Assembly: GCF_001698225.1 (NCBI RefSeq) | Contig: NZ_CP016594.1 | Coordinates: 1,054,001-1,118,000, forward strand | Length of the DNA stretch: 64,000 bases | Source of the DNA: Gordonia terrae | Lineage (GTDB): Bacteria; Actinomycetota; Actinomycetes; Mycobacteriales; Mycobacteriaceae | Reading direction: 5' to 3' | Shown: one piece after another, positions 37,218 through 46,583 of the stretch | Numbering within the stretch: position 1 is the first letter of the stretch | How the letters are laid out: every line of letters begins with the position of its first letter | Translations under genes and position numbers: made by a program | The notes under the pieces: generated by a model | What the model saw: only the letters and a program-made list of their open reading frames with translations | The model's database searches: none | What the model was told of the DNA's origin: nothing

Positions 37218-38101
37218 CACAACGGTTGACGGGCAAAGTGGCTCTTGTCACCGGTAGCAGTCGAGGTATCGGCCGGGGTATCGCACAGCGGCTGGCGTCG
37301 GAAGGTGCGACGGTGGTGGTCACGGCACGGTCGAGCGGACCGTCGCCGTCGATCCGCGATGGCAGAGAAGTCGTGGTGTCCGGAACCCTGGACGAGACCG
37401 TCCAGCTGATCACCGATGCCGGCGGCGCGGCGGTGGCGATCACCGCGGACCTCGAGGACCCCGAGCAGCGCGACGATCTCATCGACGACGTGGTCACAGC
37501 CACCGGTGGTATCGACATCCTGGTCAACAATGCCGGCTTTGCCGACTATGCGTCGATCGAGACGATGACGTCCGCGACGTTCGATCGGACCATCGAGCAT
37601 TACGTCAAGGTTCCGTTCATCCTCGCGCAGCGAGCCATTCCCCATATGCGTGCACGCGGCGCCGGCTGGATCGTCAACATCGGTTCCTCCACTGCTCTCA
37701 GTCCCATCCGGCCGTTCCGTGAGTACAACAAGACCTCTGGCGACGTGATCTATGCTGCGGCGAAGGCTGCGCAGCACCGTTTCACCCAGGGTCTCGCCGC
37801 CGAGCTGCTCGACGCGAACATCGCCGTCAACGCCGTCGGGCCGTCGACCGCGATCATGACCCCCGGGGCGGAGGCCCTGCTTCCGGCCGGATATGACACC
37901 GAACCAGTGGACTACCTTGCGCAGACGGTGTTGGAGATGTGCACCGAATCGGCCTCGGAGCGAACGGGTTTGGTGGCATTCAGTCTCCACTACCCCTGGG
38001 CGACCGGGACACCGGTGAGATCGGTGGATGGTAGCGCCGAACTCCCACCATTGGCCCCTCCGGAGTGGGCGAATCCCAACATCTCCGCGACCGGACTCTG
38101 A
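37214..38101 (+). CDS. SDR family oxidoreductase
   Basis: A 295-residue short-chain dehydrogenase with TGSSRGIGRGIA (residues 13-24), NNAG near residue 103, Ser in NIGSST, and the catalytic Tyr/Lys in VIYAAAKAA. The TARSS after the second strand suggests NADP preference. It overlaps the esterase gene by 4 bp. An alcohol released by the esterase would be a logical substrate. The C-terminal 40 residues extend beyond the normal SDR core. Confidence 0.87.
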   Translation: MTQRLTGKVALVTGSSRGIGRGIAQRLASEGATVVVTARSSGPSPSIRDGREVVVSGTLDETVQLITDAGGAAVAITADLEDPEQRDDLIDDVVTATGGIDILVNNAGFADYASIETMTSATFDRTIEHYVKVPFILAQRAIPHMRARGAGWIVNIGSSTALSPIRPFREYNKTSGDVIYAAAKAAQHRFTQGLAAELLDANIAVNAVGPSTAIMTPGAEALLPAGYDTEPVDYLAQTVLEMCTESASERTGLVAFSLHYPWATGTPVRSVDGSAELPPLAPPEWANPNISATGL

Positions 38102-38144
38102 CGACCATGACCACACCAGCACCGAAGCAGACGAGGTCGATTCC

Positions 38145-39032
38145 GTGAACTCACAAGCAGCAGAAAGATTCGCGGCGGGTACCGCGGTCGTCACTGGGGC
38201 CGCAGCCGGAATAGGCGAGGGTTTTGCGCGCCATCTCGCCGGCATCGGGATGAACATCGCCGTGGCGGATATCGACGGGGACCGGGCCGCTGCGTTGGTT
38301 GCCGACATGGAAGCGTCGACGGGGGTGCGCGCAAGTGCGCACGTGGTGGATGTCGCGGACGCGCAGTCCGTCGAGGACTTCGCGGCCGACGTATACCTTC
38401 GATACGGCAGCGTCGAACTCCTCATCAACAATGCGGGTGTGGAGTCCGCGGGACTCCTCTGGGAGATCGACGAGGCGCGGTGGCGACGACTCATGCAGAT
38501 CAATGTGGACGGTGTGTTCCACTGCATAAGGGCATTCGTGCCGAGGATGATCGCCGCCGGAACGCCCTCGTGTGTCGCAAATCTGTCCTCGGTGGGTGGG
38601 TTCAACTCCGTGGCGGTGCAGGCGCCGTACATCGTGAGCAAGCACGCGGTGCTGGCCATGACCGAATGCCTTCACCAGGATCTTTCGATCGTCGGGGCGC
38701 CCATCCAGGTCAGCGCGGTCGTTCCCTACTCGATCCGCAGTGAGATCTTCCGGTCGGCCCAGCGTGACGCGCCCACCACGAATCCGACCGCGAATGCGGT
38801 GTTCGCGGCCATGCAGCGCGACAATGTCGAACGCGGGCTCGACCCGGTCGAGGCGGCCGCCCACATGGTCGACCAGATCGCGGCAGGCGACTTCTGGGTC
38901 TGGTCCGACGACCCGGTCTGTATCGCTGCGGCGCATCGCCGAGGCCAGCAGCTCCTGGAACTGTCGCCGCCGTCGGATCCGCGGGAAATGCTCACGAGGA
39001 TGGGCGTGACGGTCTCTCAAGCGGCGCAGTGA
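38145..39032 (+). CDS. SDR family oxidoreductase
   Basis: A 295-residue short-chain dehydrogenase. It shows TGAAAGIGEGFA (residues 17-28) with Asp after the second strand (VADIDGDR), which favours NAD. NNAG, Ser in NLSSVGG and the YIVSK active site follow. GTG 38145 has GAGG upstream and begins just before the Rossmann fold. It follows the previous SDR by 43 bp and precedes a PadR regulator gene, so it is probably the last enzyme of the BVMO operon. Confidence 0.87.
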   Translation: MNSQAAERFAAGTAVVTGAAAGIGEGFARHLAGIGMNIAVADIDGDRAAALVADMEASTGVRASAHVVDVADAQSVEDFAADVYLRYGSVELLINNAGVESAGLLWEIDEARWRRLMQINVDGVFHCIRAFVPRMIAAGTPSCVANLSSVGGFNSVAVQAPYIVSKHAVLAMTECLHQDLSIVGAPIQVSAVVPYSIRSEIFRSAQRDAPTTNPTANAVFAAMQRDNVERGLDPVEAAAHMVDQIAAGDFWVWSDDPVCIAAAHRRGQQLLELSPPSDPREMLTRMGVTVSQAAQ

Positions 39033-39064
39033 CTGAGGCAGCCCACTTTGTAAGGTAGGCGACC

Positions 39065-39715
39065 ATGGGAAACGATGCCGCTCACCTCAGTCTGCCGGCG
39101 ACCAGTTGGGCCGTGTTGGGAATGCTGTCGTTCGGCGAAGAACTGACGGGCAATGACCTGAAGAAGTGGGCGGATTGGAGCATCGGTTTCTTCTACTGGA
39201 GCCCCTCGGTGAGCCAGGTCTATGCAGAACTGAAGAAGCTGGAAGAGCGCGGACTTGTAGCCTCCCGCGTGGTGACGGTCGACGGCGAGCGTGGGCGACG
39301 GCTGTACGGAATCACCGACGACGGGGTGGCTGCGCTCCGGGACTGGTCGCGCGACGCCGAGGTCGAGCTGCCGGTACTCAAGCACTCGGTGATGCTGCGT
39401 CTGTGGATGGGCCACATCGCGGAGCCCGACGAACTGAAGAAGCTGGTCCTCGCGCACATCGACAACCTCACCGAGCGTGCCCGAAGCGCTGCTGCCCACG
39501 GTGATCATTCCGATCACGAGCCGGCATGGGCCTTTTCGCAGATGAGCCTGCGGTGGTCCCAGAGGTACTTCGACGCCGAGATCCAACTGGCTCGTGAGCT
39601 TCTCGATGACATAGACGAGGCGGCTCGGCGCTATCGCGACCTCGTACGGCATGACGACCACGGGCTGCCGATCCCACGTGATCCGGGATTCTGGCGCCGG
39701 GCCGTGGACGACTGA
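39065..39715 (+). CDS. PadR family transcriptional regulator
   Basis: A 216-residue PadR-type regulator. The N-terminal winged helix (about 8-90) reads TSWAVLGMLSFGEELTGNDL, then SPSVSQVYAELKKLEERGLV and the wing with RRLYGIT. The C-terminal half is a helical dimerisation region of the larger PadR subfamily. It lies 32 bp after the SDR gene and may regulate the operon that carries it. Confidence 0.85.
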   Translation: MGNDAAHLSLPATSWAVLGMLSFGEELTGNDLKKWADWSIGFFYWSPSVSQVYAELKKLEERGLVASRVVTVDGERGRRLYGITDDGVAALRDWSRDAEVELPVLKHSVMLRLWMGHIAEPDELKKLVLAHIDNLTERARSAAAHGDHSDHEPAWAFSQMSLRWSQRYFDAEIQLARELLDDIDEAARRYRDLVRHDDHGLPIPRDPGFWRRAVDD

Positions 39716-39845
39716 ACCGCGAGCGCCAGAAACGCTGCCCGTTTCGTTCGCTGAGTGGGACGAGCGCCACCGTGACGCTGCCTCCGATGGTCAGATGACT
39801 TCGACGGCGTCAGGTCGCCGATCGGACCGACACGCGGTCCACAAC

Positions 39846-39876
39846 TGCAACGTGTTCTAAACTAGAACGCGTTCAT
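39846..39876 (+). promoter_or_regulatory. Two adjacent KstR-like boxes upstream of hsaE
   Basis: TGCAACGTGTTCTA (39846-39859) matches the KstR operator TnnAACnnGTTnnA fully. TAGAACGCGTTCAT (39863-39876) matches except for the last base. The centres are 17 bp apart and the second box ends 20 bp before the hsaE ATG. KstR is the TetR repressor of cholesterol-ring genes in actinobacteria. Confidence 0.75.
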
Positions 39877-39896
39877 GTTGAGAAGGTGAGGGCACG

Positions 39897-40685
39897 ATGG
39901 CGGTTGAACAGGGGATTCGGGAGCAGATCGCGGCCGATCTGGCCCGCGCGGAAGCGTCGGCGACGGCGATCGACCGGCCCACTGACGCCCACCCCGACCT
40001 CGATGTGGTCGACGCGTACGAGATCCAGCTGATCAACATCCGCAAGCGGCTCGATGCCGGGGCGAAGGTCGCCGGCCACAAGGTCGGCTTGGCGTCGGAG
40101 GCCATGCAGAAGATGATGGGCGTCGACGAACCCGATTACGGCCACCTGCTCGACGACATGCAGTACTTCGAACACGCCCCCATCGACACGCGGAAGTTGT
40201 GCTTTCCGCGAGTCGAGGTCGAAGTCGGTTACATCCTGGGCGAGGATCTCCCGGGCGAGGGGTGCACCAACGAGGACGTCATCGACGCGGTGGCCTGGGT
40301 GGTGCCCTCGATCGAGCTGATCGACTCACGGATCAAGGATTGGAAGATCACGCTCTGCGACACGATCGCCGACAATGCGTCGTCGTGCGGGTGGATTCTC
40401 GGTCAGCAACGCGTCCCCATCTCCGAGATCGACACCGGTGACATCGAGGCGACGCTGACGCGCAACGGCGAGATCGTCGCGAAGGGCAACTCGTCCGCGG
40501 TGCTCGGTCATCCGCTGAATGCCGTGAGTTGGCTTGCGCGCAAGGTCGAGGGCTTCGGGGTGCGCCTGCGCAAGGGCGACGTGATCCTCCCGGGCACCGC
40601 GACGCGGGCCATCGACATCTCGTCGGGCGATCACTTCGTGGCCGACTTCGCCGGCCTCGGCAGTGTCACGCTCGACTTCAGCTAG
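39897..40685 (+). CDS. hsaE: HsaE: 2-hydroxyhexa-2,4-dienoate hydratase
   Basis: A 262-residue hydratase of the 2-keto-4-pentenoate hydratase/MhpD family. Its role is to add water to 2-hydroxyhexa-2,4-dienoate, a product of steroid ring A/B cleavage, giving 4-hydroxy-2-oxohexanoate. Metal-ligand acidic residues lie in RVEVEVGYILG and IELIDSRI, and AGHKVGLAS and LGHPLNAVSWLA are family motifs. The gene leads the hsaE-hsaG-hsaF operon; the order matches mycobacteria and Rhodococcus. Two KstR-like boxes precede it. Confidence 0.93.
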   Translation: MAVEQGIREQIAADLARAEASATAIDRPTDAHPDLDVVDAYEIQLINIRKRLDAGAKVAGHKVGLASEAMQKMMGVDEPDYGHLLDDMQYFEHAPIDTRKLCFPRVEVEVGYILGEDLPGEGCTNEDVIDAVAWVVPSIELIDSRIKDWKITLCDTIADNASSCGWILGQQRVPISEIDTGDIEATLTRNGEIVAKGNSSAVLGHPLNAVSWLARKVEGFGVRLRKGDVILPGTATRAIDISSGDHFVADFAGLGSVTLDFS

Positions 40686-40721
40686 ATCTGAACAACTTTC
40701 ACAGAGTATGAGGAGGAACCC

Positions 40722-41627
40722 GTGGCAGCCAAGCTGACCGCAGCGATCATCGGGTCGGGCAACATCGGCACCGACCTGATGTACAAGCTGGAGCGCTCCG
40801 AGGTGATCGAGCCGCGCTGGATGGTCGGCATCGATGCCGCCTCTGAGGGCATGAAGCGCGCGGCCGATCATGGCCTCATCACGATGAGCGGCGGCGCCGA
40901 CGAGCTGCTGGCGTCGTCGGAGCGTCCGGATCTGATCTTCGAGGCGACCTCGGCCTATGTGCACCGCGAGTACGCACCGAAGTATGAGGAAGCGGGCATC
41001 ATCGCCGTCGACTTGACCCCCGCTGCCGTCGGCCCCGCGGTGGTACCGCCGGCCAATCTCCGCGAGCATCTCGATGCGCCGAACACCAACATGATCACGT
41101 GCGGTGGTCAGGCGACCATCCCGATGGTGCACGCGGTGAGTTCGGTTGTGCCGGTGCCATATGCCGAGATCGTCGCGTCGGTGGCCTCGGTGTCGGCCGG
41201 GCCGGGCACCCGCGCGAACATCGACGAGTTCACCGCGACGACCTCGGCGGGAGTGGAGACGATCGGCGGCGCGCGGCGCGGTAAGGCGATCATCATCCTG
41301 AATCCGGCAGACCCGCCGATGATCATGCGCGACACCATCTTCTGTGCCATCCCCGAGGATGCGGACACAGATGCGATCGCCGAGTCGATCCACCGGCGGG
41401 AGAAGGAGATCCAGGCCTATGTGCCGGGATACCGGTTGCTGCAGGATCCCCAGTTCGACCCGCCGAGCGTCCTGAACGGCGGACACGCCCGGGTATCGAT
41501 CTTCGTCGAGGTCGAGGGAGCGGGGGACTTCCTCCCGCCGTACGCCGGGAATCTGGACATCATGACCGCTGCCGCCACGAAGGTCGGCGAAGAGATCGCG
41601 AAAACCAAGTTGGGAGTCCCCGCATGA
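40722..41627 (+). CDS. hsaG: HsaG: acylating aldehyde (propanal) dehydrogenase
   Basis: A 301-residue CoA-acylating aldehyde dehydrogenase of the meta-cleavage type. The Rossmann motif [12 protein letters not shown] is at residues 9-20 and the catalytic Cys127 lies in [10 protein letters not shown]. It converts propanal from the aldolase step into propionyl-CoA. GTG 40722 follows AGGAGG. It overlaps hsaF by 4 bp (ATGA), in keeping with the aldolase-dehydrogenase complex in which the aldehyde is channelled between the two proteins. Confidence 0.94.
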   Translation: MAAKLTAAIIGSGNIGTDLMYKLERSEVIEPRWMVGIDAASEGMKRAADHGLITMSGGADELLASSERPDLIFEATSAYVHREYAPKYEEAGIIAVDLTPAAVGPAVVPPANLREHLDAPNTNMITCGGQATIPMVHAVSSVVPVPYAEIVASVASVSAGPGTRANIDEFTATTSAGVETIGGARRGKAIIILNPADPPMIMRDTIFCAIPEDADTDAIAESIHRREKEIQAYVPGYRLLQDPQFDPPSVLNGGHARVSIFVEVEGAGDFLPPYAGNLDIMTAAATKVGEEIAKTKLGVPA

Positions 41628-42718
41628 GCACCAATGTGGTTCTGACACCGCGCGACCCGAAGCTGATGGCGAACGCGCGCAAGTACTCTGACACCCTCGA
41701 CATCCGCATCACGGACTCATCACTGCGTGACGGCAGCCACCACAAACGTCACCAGTTCACCGAGGTCGAGGTGCGTGCGATCGTCGGCGCACTCGACGAG
41801 GCCGGCGTGCCGGTCATCGAGGTGACCCACGGTGACGGTCTGGGCGGGTCGTCGTTCAACTACGGTTTCTCCAAAACCCCTGAGCAGAAGCTGATCAAGG
41901 CCGCCGCGGAGACGGCGAAGCGCGCCAAGATCGCCTTCCTGATGCTGCCGGGGCTGGGCACCAAGGACGACATCCGCGCGGCGCAGGACAACGGCGGTCA
42001 GATCTGCCGCATCGCGACGCACTGCACCGAGGCCGATGTCTCGATCCAGCACTTCGGACTCGCGCGCGATCTCGGTCTGGAGACCGTCGGGTTCCTGATG
42101 ATGAGCCACAGCCAGCCGCCGGAGGTCATCGCCAAGCAGGCCCGCATCATGGCCGATGCCGGATGTCAGTGTGTGTACGTCGTCGACTCCGCCGGTGCGC
42201 TGGTCCTCGAGGACGTGACCGTTCGGGTCCAGGCCCTGGTGGCCGAACTCGGCGACGACGCACAGGTCGGTTTCCACGGGCACGAGAACCTCGACATCGC
42301 GGTTGCCAACTCGGTCAACGCGATCCGCGCGGGCGCGCAGCAGATCGACGGGTCGATCCGGCGATTCGGGGCGGGCGCGGGCAACACGCCCACCGAGGCC
42401 TTCGTGGGTGTGTGCGACAAGCTCGGCATCACCACCGGCGTCGATTTCATGAAGATCGCCGACGCCGCACAGGATGTCGTCCGTCCGGCCATGCCGTCGG
42501 AGTGCCTGGTCGACCGCTCGGCGATGATGATGGGCTACGCCGGTTGCTACAGCTCGTTCCTCAAGCACGCGGAGGGGCATGCCGAACGCTATGGCGTCTC
42601 GGCTGCGGAGATCCTCCTCGAGGCGGGCAGCCGCAAACTGGTCGGCGGTCAGGAGGACCAGCTCATCGACATCGCGCTCGAGCTCAAGAAGAAGCAGGAC
42701 GCGAACGCCGGGGTGTAA
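41624..42718 (+). CDS. hsaF: HsaF: 4-hydroxy-2-oxohexanoate aldolase
   Basis: A 364-residue aldolase of the DmpG type. The TIM barrel begins with [17 protein letters not shown] (catalytic and metal-binding residues), then [13 protein letters not shown], and the second metal-binding HxH in [10 protein letters not shown]. The C-terminal domain forms the contact with HsaG. It splits 4-hydroxy-2-oxohexanoate into pyruvate and propanal. A strong terminator follows. Confidence 0.95.
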   Translation: MSTNVVLTPRDPKLMANARKYSDTLDIRITDSSLRDGSHHKRHQFTEVEVRAIVGALDEAGVPVIEVTHGDGLGGSSFNYGFSKTPEQKLIKAAAETAKRAKIAFLMLPGLGTKDDIRAAQDNGGQICRIATHCTEADVSIQHFGLARDLGLETVGFLMMSHSQPPEVIAKQARIMADAGCQCVYVVDSAGALVLEDVTVRVQALVAELGDDAQVGFHGHENLDIAVANSVNAIRAGAQQIDGSIRRFGAGAGNTPTEAFVGVCDKLGITTGVDFMKIADAAQDVVRPAMPSECLVDRSAMMMGYAGCYSSFLKHAEGHAERYGVSAAEILLEAGSRKLVGGQEDQLIDIALELKKKQDANAGV

Positions 42719-43074
42719 TCCGCAGATCGTGCGTGCGTAACAGCGGTCGATTACGACGATCGCTCCCTAATCACCGCCCGGACCGGGTCTCACCCGGTCC
42801 GGGCGGTTTCCATTATGTGGCGGGTTCGATCCTGTTTCCTCGGCACCGAGGATCGTTTGGGGGCGCCGGCCGATGTGGGGCCGGATGGGTGCGTCAACTC
42901 ATCGGGAGACGGTGTCCCACCACGAGGGAGATGTGCTATCCCGACATCCGTCCGAAATGTGTTACTGAGTGCAAGCTTTCGGCAAGACACGGTCGAGAGC
43001 CTGGTTCGGTGATCCACCGATCATCGAGCGGGCACGTCTTTGGTGTCGATCATGATCGAGCGATGGAGTGAAGC
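42719..43074. other. Intergenic region between hsaF and porin genes
   Basis: Of these 356 bp, the first third holds the hsaF terminator and the rest must contain the promoter of the porin genes. Only short shadow reading frames are present. GGAG at 43065-43068 is the ribosome site of the first porin gene. Confidence 0.6.
42773..42807 (+). terminator. Rho-independent-type terminator after hsaF
   Basis: ACCGCCCGGACCGGGT (42773-42788) pairs perfectly with ACCCGGTCCGGGCGGT (42792-42807) around a CTC loop. It is followed by TTT. It begins 55 bp after the hsaF stop and should end the hsaEGF transcript. Confidence 0.88.
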
Positions 43075-43677
43075 GTGAAAGCAAGACTTCTGGTGTTGGT
43101 GGCGGCGGCGCTCACCACAGTGACCATGGGGGCGGGAGCTGCGACCGCAGCACCGCTGTCGGATGGCTACAAGCGAATTGGCGAGGGTGCGGGGGCGGTG
43201 GAGATCTGGCGAACCGGCGAGTCGGCGATGCCGGGCCAGTCGATGGCGGGCAACGGTGTCGGGCGTTCGGCGGTGCTGTCGGGCAAGGTTGTCACACGAT
43301 TCGGGAAGGCGGCGTCGGGAAACCTGCGGGTCGGTTACCTGGTCGGTTGCCAGGTGTCGATCGGGAGGCTGTCAGCGGGAATCTCCGGCACGGTCACGGC
43401 TGTGGGACCGTCGGCGACCGGCAGTATCTCGTTCCCTCTCGCCCCCGGGCAGATCAAGGCGGTCCAACTGAGTACTCAGCCGGTGTCCGGTGGGACGGGG
43501 ATGTTCAAGTACTCAGATGTCGAGGTCGAGGTGCAGGGGTGCGGCGGGTTCGCGCAAGCGCGGTCGTACGCGCAGGTCGAGGTCGTCGACGGTTACTCGA
43601 TCGACACGGCCTACGTAGCCGGGTCGGGCGCTTACGTGCAATCCGTTCTGTATGGAAAACCGTTCAGCCTCAACTGA
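43075..43677 (+). CDS. MspA family porin-like protein
   Basis: A 200-residue secreted beta-rich protein. Residues 1-25 are a signal peptide ending in GAATAAP. The body has the MspA-family landmarks of mycolate actinomycetes: a VGYLVGCQVSIG strand, a central LAPGQIKAVQLS, GCGGFAQARSYAQVEV and the final LYGKPFSLN. MspA porins form octameric channels through the mycolic-acid outer membrane. GTG 43075 is preceded by GGAG. It is followed after 55 bp by a related gene. Confidence 0.82.
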   Translation: MKARLLVLVAAALTTVTMGAGAATAAPLSDGYKRIGEGAGAVEIWRTGESAMPGQSMAGNGVGRSAVLSGKVVTRFGKAASGNLRVGYLVGCQVSIGRLSAGISGTVTAVGPSATGSISFPLAPGQIKAVQLSTQPVSGGTGMFKYSDVEVEVQGCGGFAQARSYAQVEVVDGYSIDTAYVAGSGAYVQSVLYGKPFSLN

Positions 43678-43732
43678 TGTCGATTCTGGCCGTGTGGGCG
43701 TCTCGCCCGCATCACGAAATGGAAGTCTGAAG

Positions 43733-44383
43733 ATGAATGTCAGCATGAAGAAGATGATCGGATCTGCGGCGACGATCGCCGGGGTGACGGCGACGGTTGT
43801 CGGGACGGGAGTGGCGCACAGCGGACCGTTGCCCGGTGGCATGGTGCGGGAAGACCTCGGCGGTGGTACGTCGATGGTGGCGCGACTGGTGGACGAGCAG
43901 GTCAGTCGTCCCGGTGGCAATGTGGCCAACGTACCGACGAGCCGGGAGGTTCTCGTCTCGGGGACCGTGCGGGTCGCGATCTCCGGAAAAGCCAAGAGCG
44001 GAGTGATTTCCGGCGGGTATGTGGTCGGTTGCCAGGTCGACCTCTCGGGTGGTCTGACCAACAGTGGTAACTCCACGACGAACGGTGAGACGGTCACCTC
44101 GGCTACGGCCGGCAGCGTGCTCACCCTCGGACCGGGGCAGGCGACTTATGTGCCGATCATCGACCAACCGAATTATTCTGTGGATGCCGACAATCCGTTC
44201 GCCAAGCTGAACGGGTACAAGTTCCGCGGGAACGCGGGTTCGGTCACGTACGGTGGTCAGGCGCTGCGGGTCAACGGGTGTGGGGGATACGCCCAGGCGC
44301 GGGCGCGGATGACGATCCTTGTCAACACCGACACCGCGAAGAGCCAAACCACGCTGTGGGGGAAGCCCTTCTCGCTCGGCTGA
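43733..44383 (+). CDS. MspA family porin-like protein (tandem paralogue)
   Basis: A 216-residue relative of the preceding protein. It has a signal peptide (about residues 1-29), GGYVVGCQVDLSGG, a LGPGQATYVPI strand, GCGGYAQARARMTI and LWGKPFSLG at the end. A longer middle loop, NSGNSTTNGET, is absent in the first copy. The pair may form hetero-oligomers or channels of different selectivity. It ends 25 bp before the 3' end of the LysR gene on the other strand. Confidence 0.83.
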   Translation: MNVSMKKMIGSAATIAGVTATVVGTGVAHSGPLPGGMVREDLGGGTSMVARLVDEQVSRPGGNVANVPTSREVLVSGTVRVAISGKAKSGVISGGYVVGCQVDLSGGLTNSGNSTTNGETVTSATAGSVLTLGPGQATYVPIIDQPNYSVDADNPFAKLNGYKFRGNAGSVTYGGQALRVNGCGGYAQARARMTILVNTDTAKSQTTLWGKPFSLG

Positions 44384-44408
44384 TCTGGCCCCACAGTGCG
44401 CGCATCGC

Positions 44409-45326
44409 TCAGCTTCGGCTGATGTGCGCGAGGAAGTCGCGCGCGGCGCCGGCGGTCGGTTGTGGGCCCGAGAGCCACACGGCGCGGAGCGGCCGGGCGA
44501 GATCGAGGTCGGTTATCGGGACGTGGGTGAGCCGGTGGCCGAGGTCGTCGGCGACCGAGAGGTCACTGAGTACCGCCGGGCCGGCGCCGGCGATCACCGC
44601 TGCCCGCACCGACGCCGTCGTGGACAGTTCCAGGACGGGTGGCGCGGCCTCTCGTCCGGGGCCGAGGGTCCTGGTCAGGGCGCGCTCGAGAAACTCTCGG
44701 GTGCCCGAGCCCTCCTCACGCGTCACCAATGGCGTGCGGGCGAGATCGGCGGCCGTGACCGGCCGCCGCAGCCGCGTCCACGGATGACCCGGCGGTACGA
44801 CGAGGATCAGCTCGTCGCGCGCGACGGTCCGGCTGCGCAGACCGGTCTGGATGCGGGACCCTTCCACGAAACCCAGTTCGACGTCCCCCGCACGGACCAG
44901 GTCGTACACGTGATCGGAGTTGGTCGCGGTGAACGACACCTTGGGAGCGGGCTGATGCTGAGCGGCGAACGAGACGAGCCAGCGGGGGAGGAGGTGCTCG
45001 GCGACGGTCAGGCTGGCGGCCAGACGTAGCTGGTCACGTCGTTCGAAGCGTAGTGCGGCCAGCCCGGCGTCGAATTCGCCGGCCAACGTCAGCAGGCGGT
45101 CGGCCCATTCGGCGACGAGTCGCCCGGACTGGGTGGGCACCGATCCGCGCGGTGTGCGTGTCAGCAGGGCGACGCCGAGCTGCGTCTCCATGGCGCGGAT
45201 GCGCGCTGACACCGCCTGCTGGGTGACGCCGAGTTGGGTCGCGGCGGCGTTGAGGCTGCCCGTCCCGACCACTGCCTGCAGGGTCTCCAGCGACGCGAGG
45301 TCGGGCATCCGCGGACTCAGCACCAT
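44409..45326 (-). CDS. LysR family transcriptional regulator
   Basis: A 305-residue LysR regulator. The winged helix-turn-helix lies in the first 65 residues (LETLQAVVGTGSLNAAATQL, then TQQAVSARIRAMETQLG). The type 2 periplasmic-binding-like effector domain follows, with LRLAASLTVAEHLLPRW and VTREEGSGTREF, as in the CysL/CbbR-like group. ATG 45326 was chosen; the frame is open upstream without family features. It is divergent from a TDT transporter gene, and two TACAA-type repeats lie between them. Confidence 0.92.
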   Translation of the reverse strand: MVLSPRMPDLASLETLQAVVGTGSLNAAATQLGVTQQAVSARIRAMETQLGVALLTRTPRGSVPTQSGRLVAEWADRLLTLAGEFDAGLAALRFERRDQLRLAASLTVAEHLLPRWLVSFAAQHQPAPKVSFTATNSDHVYDLVRAGDVELGFVEGSRIQTGLRSRTVARDELILVVPPGHPWTRLRRPVTAADLARTPLVTREEGSGTREFLERALTRTLGPGREAAPPVLELSTTASVRAAVIAGAGPAVLSDLSVADDLGHRLTHVPITDLDLARPLRAVWLSGPQPTAGAARDFLAHISRS

Positions 45327-45336
45327 CGCTCGAGGG

Positions 45337-45377
45337 TACAAGCATCGGTGGTACCCCGGGTACAAACGGCGGTTGTA
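45337..45377. promoter_or_regulatory. Tandem LysR-type operator candidates
   Basis: TACAAACGGCGGTTGTA (45361-45377) is a nearly perfect 17-bp palindrome. TACAAGCATCGGTGGTA (45337-45353) is a weaker copy 24 bp upstream. They occupy the short region between the divergent LysR and transporter genes, 11 and 35 bp from the LysR start. This fits the recognition and activation sites of a LysR protein. Confidence 0.55.
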
Positions 45378-45428
45378 TCCTGCCAAGGATTCGGGTCCTA
45401 CCGGCGTCGTGGGTTTCGCGGGAACGTG

Positions 45429-46583
45429 ATGGACATGACCACGACGACCGCGACCACCGGACTCGCAGCAACGGACCTCGCGACCGCACCAGCCCGTGTG
45501 GTGGGACGGCGTCGCGCCTCCTACGTGCCGCCCAACTGGTTCGCCGCGGTGATGGGCACGGGCATCATCGCGATCGCCGCCCACAGCCTGCCCTGGCAGC
45601 CGGCGGGTCTGGCGGCGGTGGCGACGGTCTTCTGGCTGTTGGCCTGCGTGGTGTTCGGCGTCGTGCTGATTGCGACGGTCCGGCATTGGGTCCGCGACCC
45701 GGAGGTCGCCCGCGGTCATCACGCCCACCGCGTCGTCGCCCACTTCTACGGTGCCGTACCGATGGCGATCATGACGGTCGGGACCAGCACGATGGTCGTC
45801 GGAGCGACGGTGATCGGCCGGGACCTGGCGCTGGCGATCGATCTCGTGTGCTGGGTCGTCGGCACGATCGGCGGGGTCGTCACCGCGGTGGTCATCCCGT
45901 ACCGGCATCTCATCGTCGGGCGCGCGTCGGTCGGCGACGCCTTCGGCGGCTGGCTGATGCCGGTCGTCCCCCCGATGGTCTCGGCGTCGGGGGCCGCGGT
46001 GCTCGCCTCACAGTTGCCCGCGGGTTGGGCGTCGCACGTAGTGATGGGAATCGGCTGCGCGATGTTCGTCCTGGCCGCACTCGCCTCGCTCCCCATCATG
46101 TGGGCGTTGGCCGCGCGGCTGCGTACCGGAGACGTCGGCGCCGCGCACATGGTCCCCACCTGGTGGATCGTCCTCGGACCGCTCGGCCAATCGGTCACCG
46201 CGGCGTGCCTGCTGGCCCACGTCGCACCCCATGTCGTCGACGCGCCCATGGCTGAGACCTTGCATTCGTTTGCGGTCGGTTATGGCCTCGCCGTCTGGGT
46301 GGCGGCCACCCTCTGGATCGGCGTGGCTGCTCGGCTCACCGCGCGGACCCTGAGGTCGGGGATGCCGTTCGCGATGACCTGGTGGGCGTTCACCTTCCCC
46401 CTCGGCACCTACGTCACGGGTTCGAGTGCGCTGGCCCTCACCGTCGGCGGGACGGTCTTCGAGGTCGTGGCCGTCGCCGGGTTCGCAGTCCTCGTGGTGG
46501 CATGGAGCGTGGTGGCGGTTCGCACGGTCCGCGGGGTGGTGTCGGGAGAACTCCGCCGCGCTCCTGTGGTCCCCGTGAAGTAG
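45429..46583 (+). CDS. TDT/SLAC1 family transporter (TehA/SSU1-like)
   Basis: A 384-residue integral membrane protein with about ten hydrophobic segments and PPNWFAAVMGTGIIAIA near the N-terminus, a family hallmark. Others are HFYGAVPMAIMTVG and FAMTWWAFTFPLGTY near the C-terminus. TDT proteins move small anions such as C4-dicarboxylates, sulfite or tellurite. The divergent CysL/CbbR-like LysR regulator makes sulfite or a related anion a reasonable guess. ATG 45429 is one of several close starts. Confidence 0.9.
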   Translation: MDMTTTTATTGLAATDLATAPARVVGRRRASYVPPNWFAAVMGTGIIAIAAHSLPWQPAGLAAVATVFWLLACVVFGVVLIATVRHWVRDPEVARGHHAHRVVAHFYGAVPMAIMTVGTSTMVVGATVIGRDLALAIDLVCWVVGTIGGVVTAVVIPYRHLIVGRASVGDAFGGWLMPVVPPMVSASGAAVLASQLPAGWASHVVMGIGCAMFVLAALASLPIMWALAARLRTGDVGAAHMVPTWWIVLGPLGQSVTAACLLAHVAPHVVDAPMAETLHSFAVGYGLAVWVAATLWIGVAARLTARTLRSGMPFAMTWWAFTFPLGTYVTGSSALALTVGGTVFEVVAVAGFAVLVVAWSVVAVRTVRGVVSGELRRAPVVPVK

